Shown here: positions 63,433-64,000 of the stretch, piece after piece
How positions within the stretch are numbered: position 1 is the stretch's first letter
Layout of the letters: every line of letters begins with the position of its first letter
Source of the DNA: Amoebidium appalachense
Taxonomy: Eukaryota > Ichthyosporea
Direction of reading: 5' to 3'
DNA: 64,000 bases
Assembly: GCA_963693365.1 (NCBI GenBank)
Contig: CAVNZM010000011.1
Location: 7,192,001 to 7,256,000 of the forward strand
The notes under the pieces: generated by a model
The model's database searches: none
Seen by the model: the letters and a program-made list of their open reading frames with translations, nothing else
What the model was told of the DNA's origin: nothing
Program-made: the position numbers and the translations under genes

Positions 63433-64000
63433 ACTATTTCGGACCGCGGCTTACTGTATTGTGTATCTTTGTGGTTGTTTATGAGACTTGACAAATACTG
63501 AGAATGTCTGGGTGTGGGGCTATACGCAGAATGGAAATAATGGATATATATTATCACTCGCAAAAGAATTTTATATGGTAATGCCCGTTTCGTGTAATGT
63601 TTGACACCCCCCCATCATGCACACTTAACCCGGCTACCACTTATGCTTGCATATAAACCGAATATATCGATACCTTTTCCACCAGCTCACGAATGCAGTG
63701 TACGTCTTGCTTCCTTCCAATTTCAAATTAGAGGGTGTCGTCGACGAATTTATGTGATATTATGTATGAAATATAAGGCGCATATGAAGGATGGTATATA
63801 AAGACCAGGCACGGTGTTCAAGGCATACAAATTAAACCGTGTTCGTGAATCTCAGTGCTTTGTGTGTGTGTGTGTGGGTATGTGTGCGTGTGTGTGTGTG
63901 TGCAAGTGGTGCATTTGCACCCCACGATGTGTACGCCTGTGTGCATGTGTACGCAATGATGCGTGTGTGGAAAATGTGTGTGTTTGTGTGTGGATTCACA
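63433..64000. other. 3' flank and start of a further transcription unit
   Basis: Unique AT-richer DNA to about 63850, then GT-rich repeats to the window end. The right part holds a TATA box (separate entry). No coding exon seen. Confidence 0.5.
63795..63802 (+). promoter_or_regulatory. TATA box of a gene beyond the window
   Basis: TATATAAA in GGTATATAAAGACC, a strong TATA element in unique DNA facing right. Confidence 0.4.

Overview
The window is nuclear DNA of a eukaryote with many spliceosomal introns. Every confident gene is split into short exons (13-362 nt) with GT-AG borders and consistent phases. Introns of 0.1-2 kb are filled with (CA)n/(GT)n microsatellites and very long C or G homopolymers (up to 62 nt). 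Most apparent long ORFs (poly-Cys/Val, His/Thr, Pro, Gly) are translations of these repeats. The gene set (COMMD4, an arrestin, a KCTD-like BTB protein, ENOPH1, YRDC, DNAJA, COA5) would suit a unicellular relative of animals such as an ichthyosporean. A dihydroxyacid dehydratase relic, from a pathway animals lack, shows it is not an animal. This placement is inference with low confidence.

Layout. 1.5-2.0 kb: weak start of an unidentified + gene. 2.56-4.35 kb (-): COA5/PET191, two exons. 6.2-11.6 kb (+): YRDC, seven exons. 11.8-19.6 kb (+): ENOPH1, ten exons. 19.8-20.0 kb: orphan CCAAT/TATA promoter. 21.0-26.2 kb (-): COMMD4, eight of nine exons located. 28.5-31.0 kb (+): KCTD-like BTB gene with a probable solo LTR in its second intron. 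31.3-33.6 kb: truncated, broken copia-like LTR retroelement. 33.6-36.2 kb: microsatellites and unassigned AT-richer DNA. 36.3-38.1 kb (-): exon relics of dihydroxyacid dehydratase. 38.8-41.4 kb (-): partial segmental duplicate of COMMD4. 41.6-41.9 kb: tRNA-like, possibly organelle-derived island with a hairpin. 43.1-47.8 kb (-): type I DnaJ (DNAJA) with zinc finger and CaaX box, five exons. 49.5-58.4 kb (+): arrestin, ten exons. 59.6-63.4 kb (+): eight-exon gene of unknown function behind an E2F-type site. The far right has a TATA box for a further gene.

The genes do not form a pathway. They are unrelated housekeeping genes: mitochondrial complex IV assembly, tRNA t6A synthesis, methionine salvage, COMMD trafficking, HSP70 co-chaperone, arrestin scaffold. 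The most unusual content is how the introns are built. (1) A dispersed ~200 bp repeat (R1) ends in poly-C, lies in introns of at least five genes, and is sense-oriented to its host in every copy seen. (2) Diverged 'echo' copies of exon edges with their splice sites lie in the neighbouring intron (YRDC, COMMD4, arrestin three times). (3) A 15-bp minisatellite starts exactly at a splice donor. (4) Several acceptors are simply the end of a (CA)n tract. Coordinates were counted by hand and exon edges could be off by a base or two. No similarity search was run; identifications rest on recognised family motifs.
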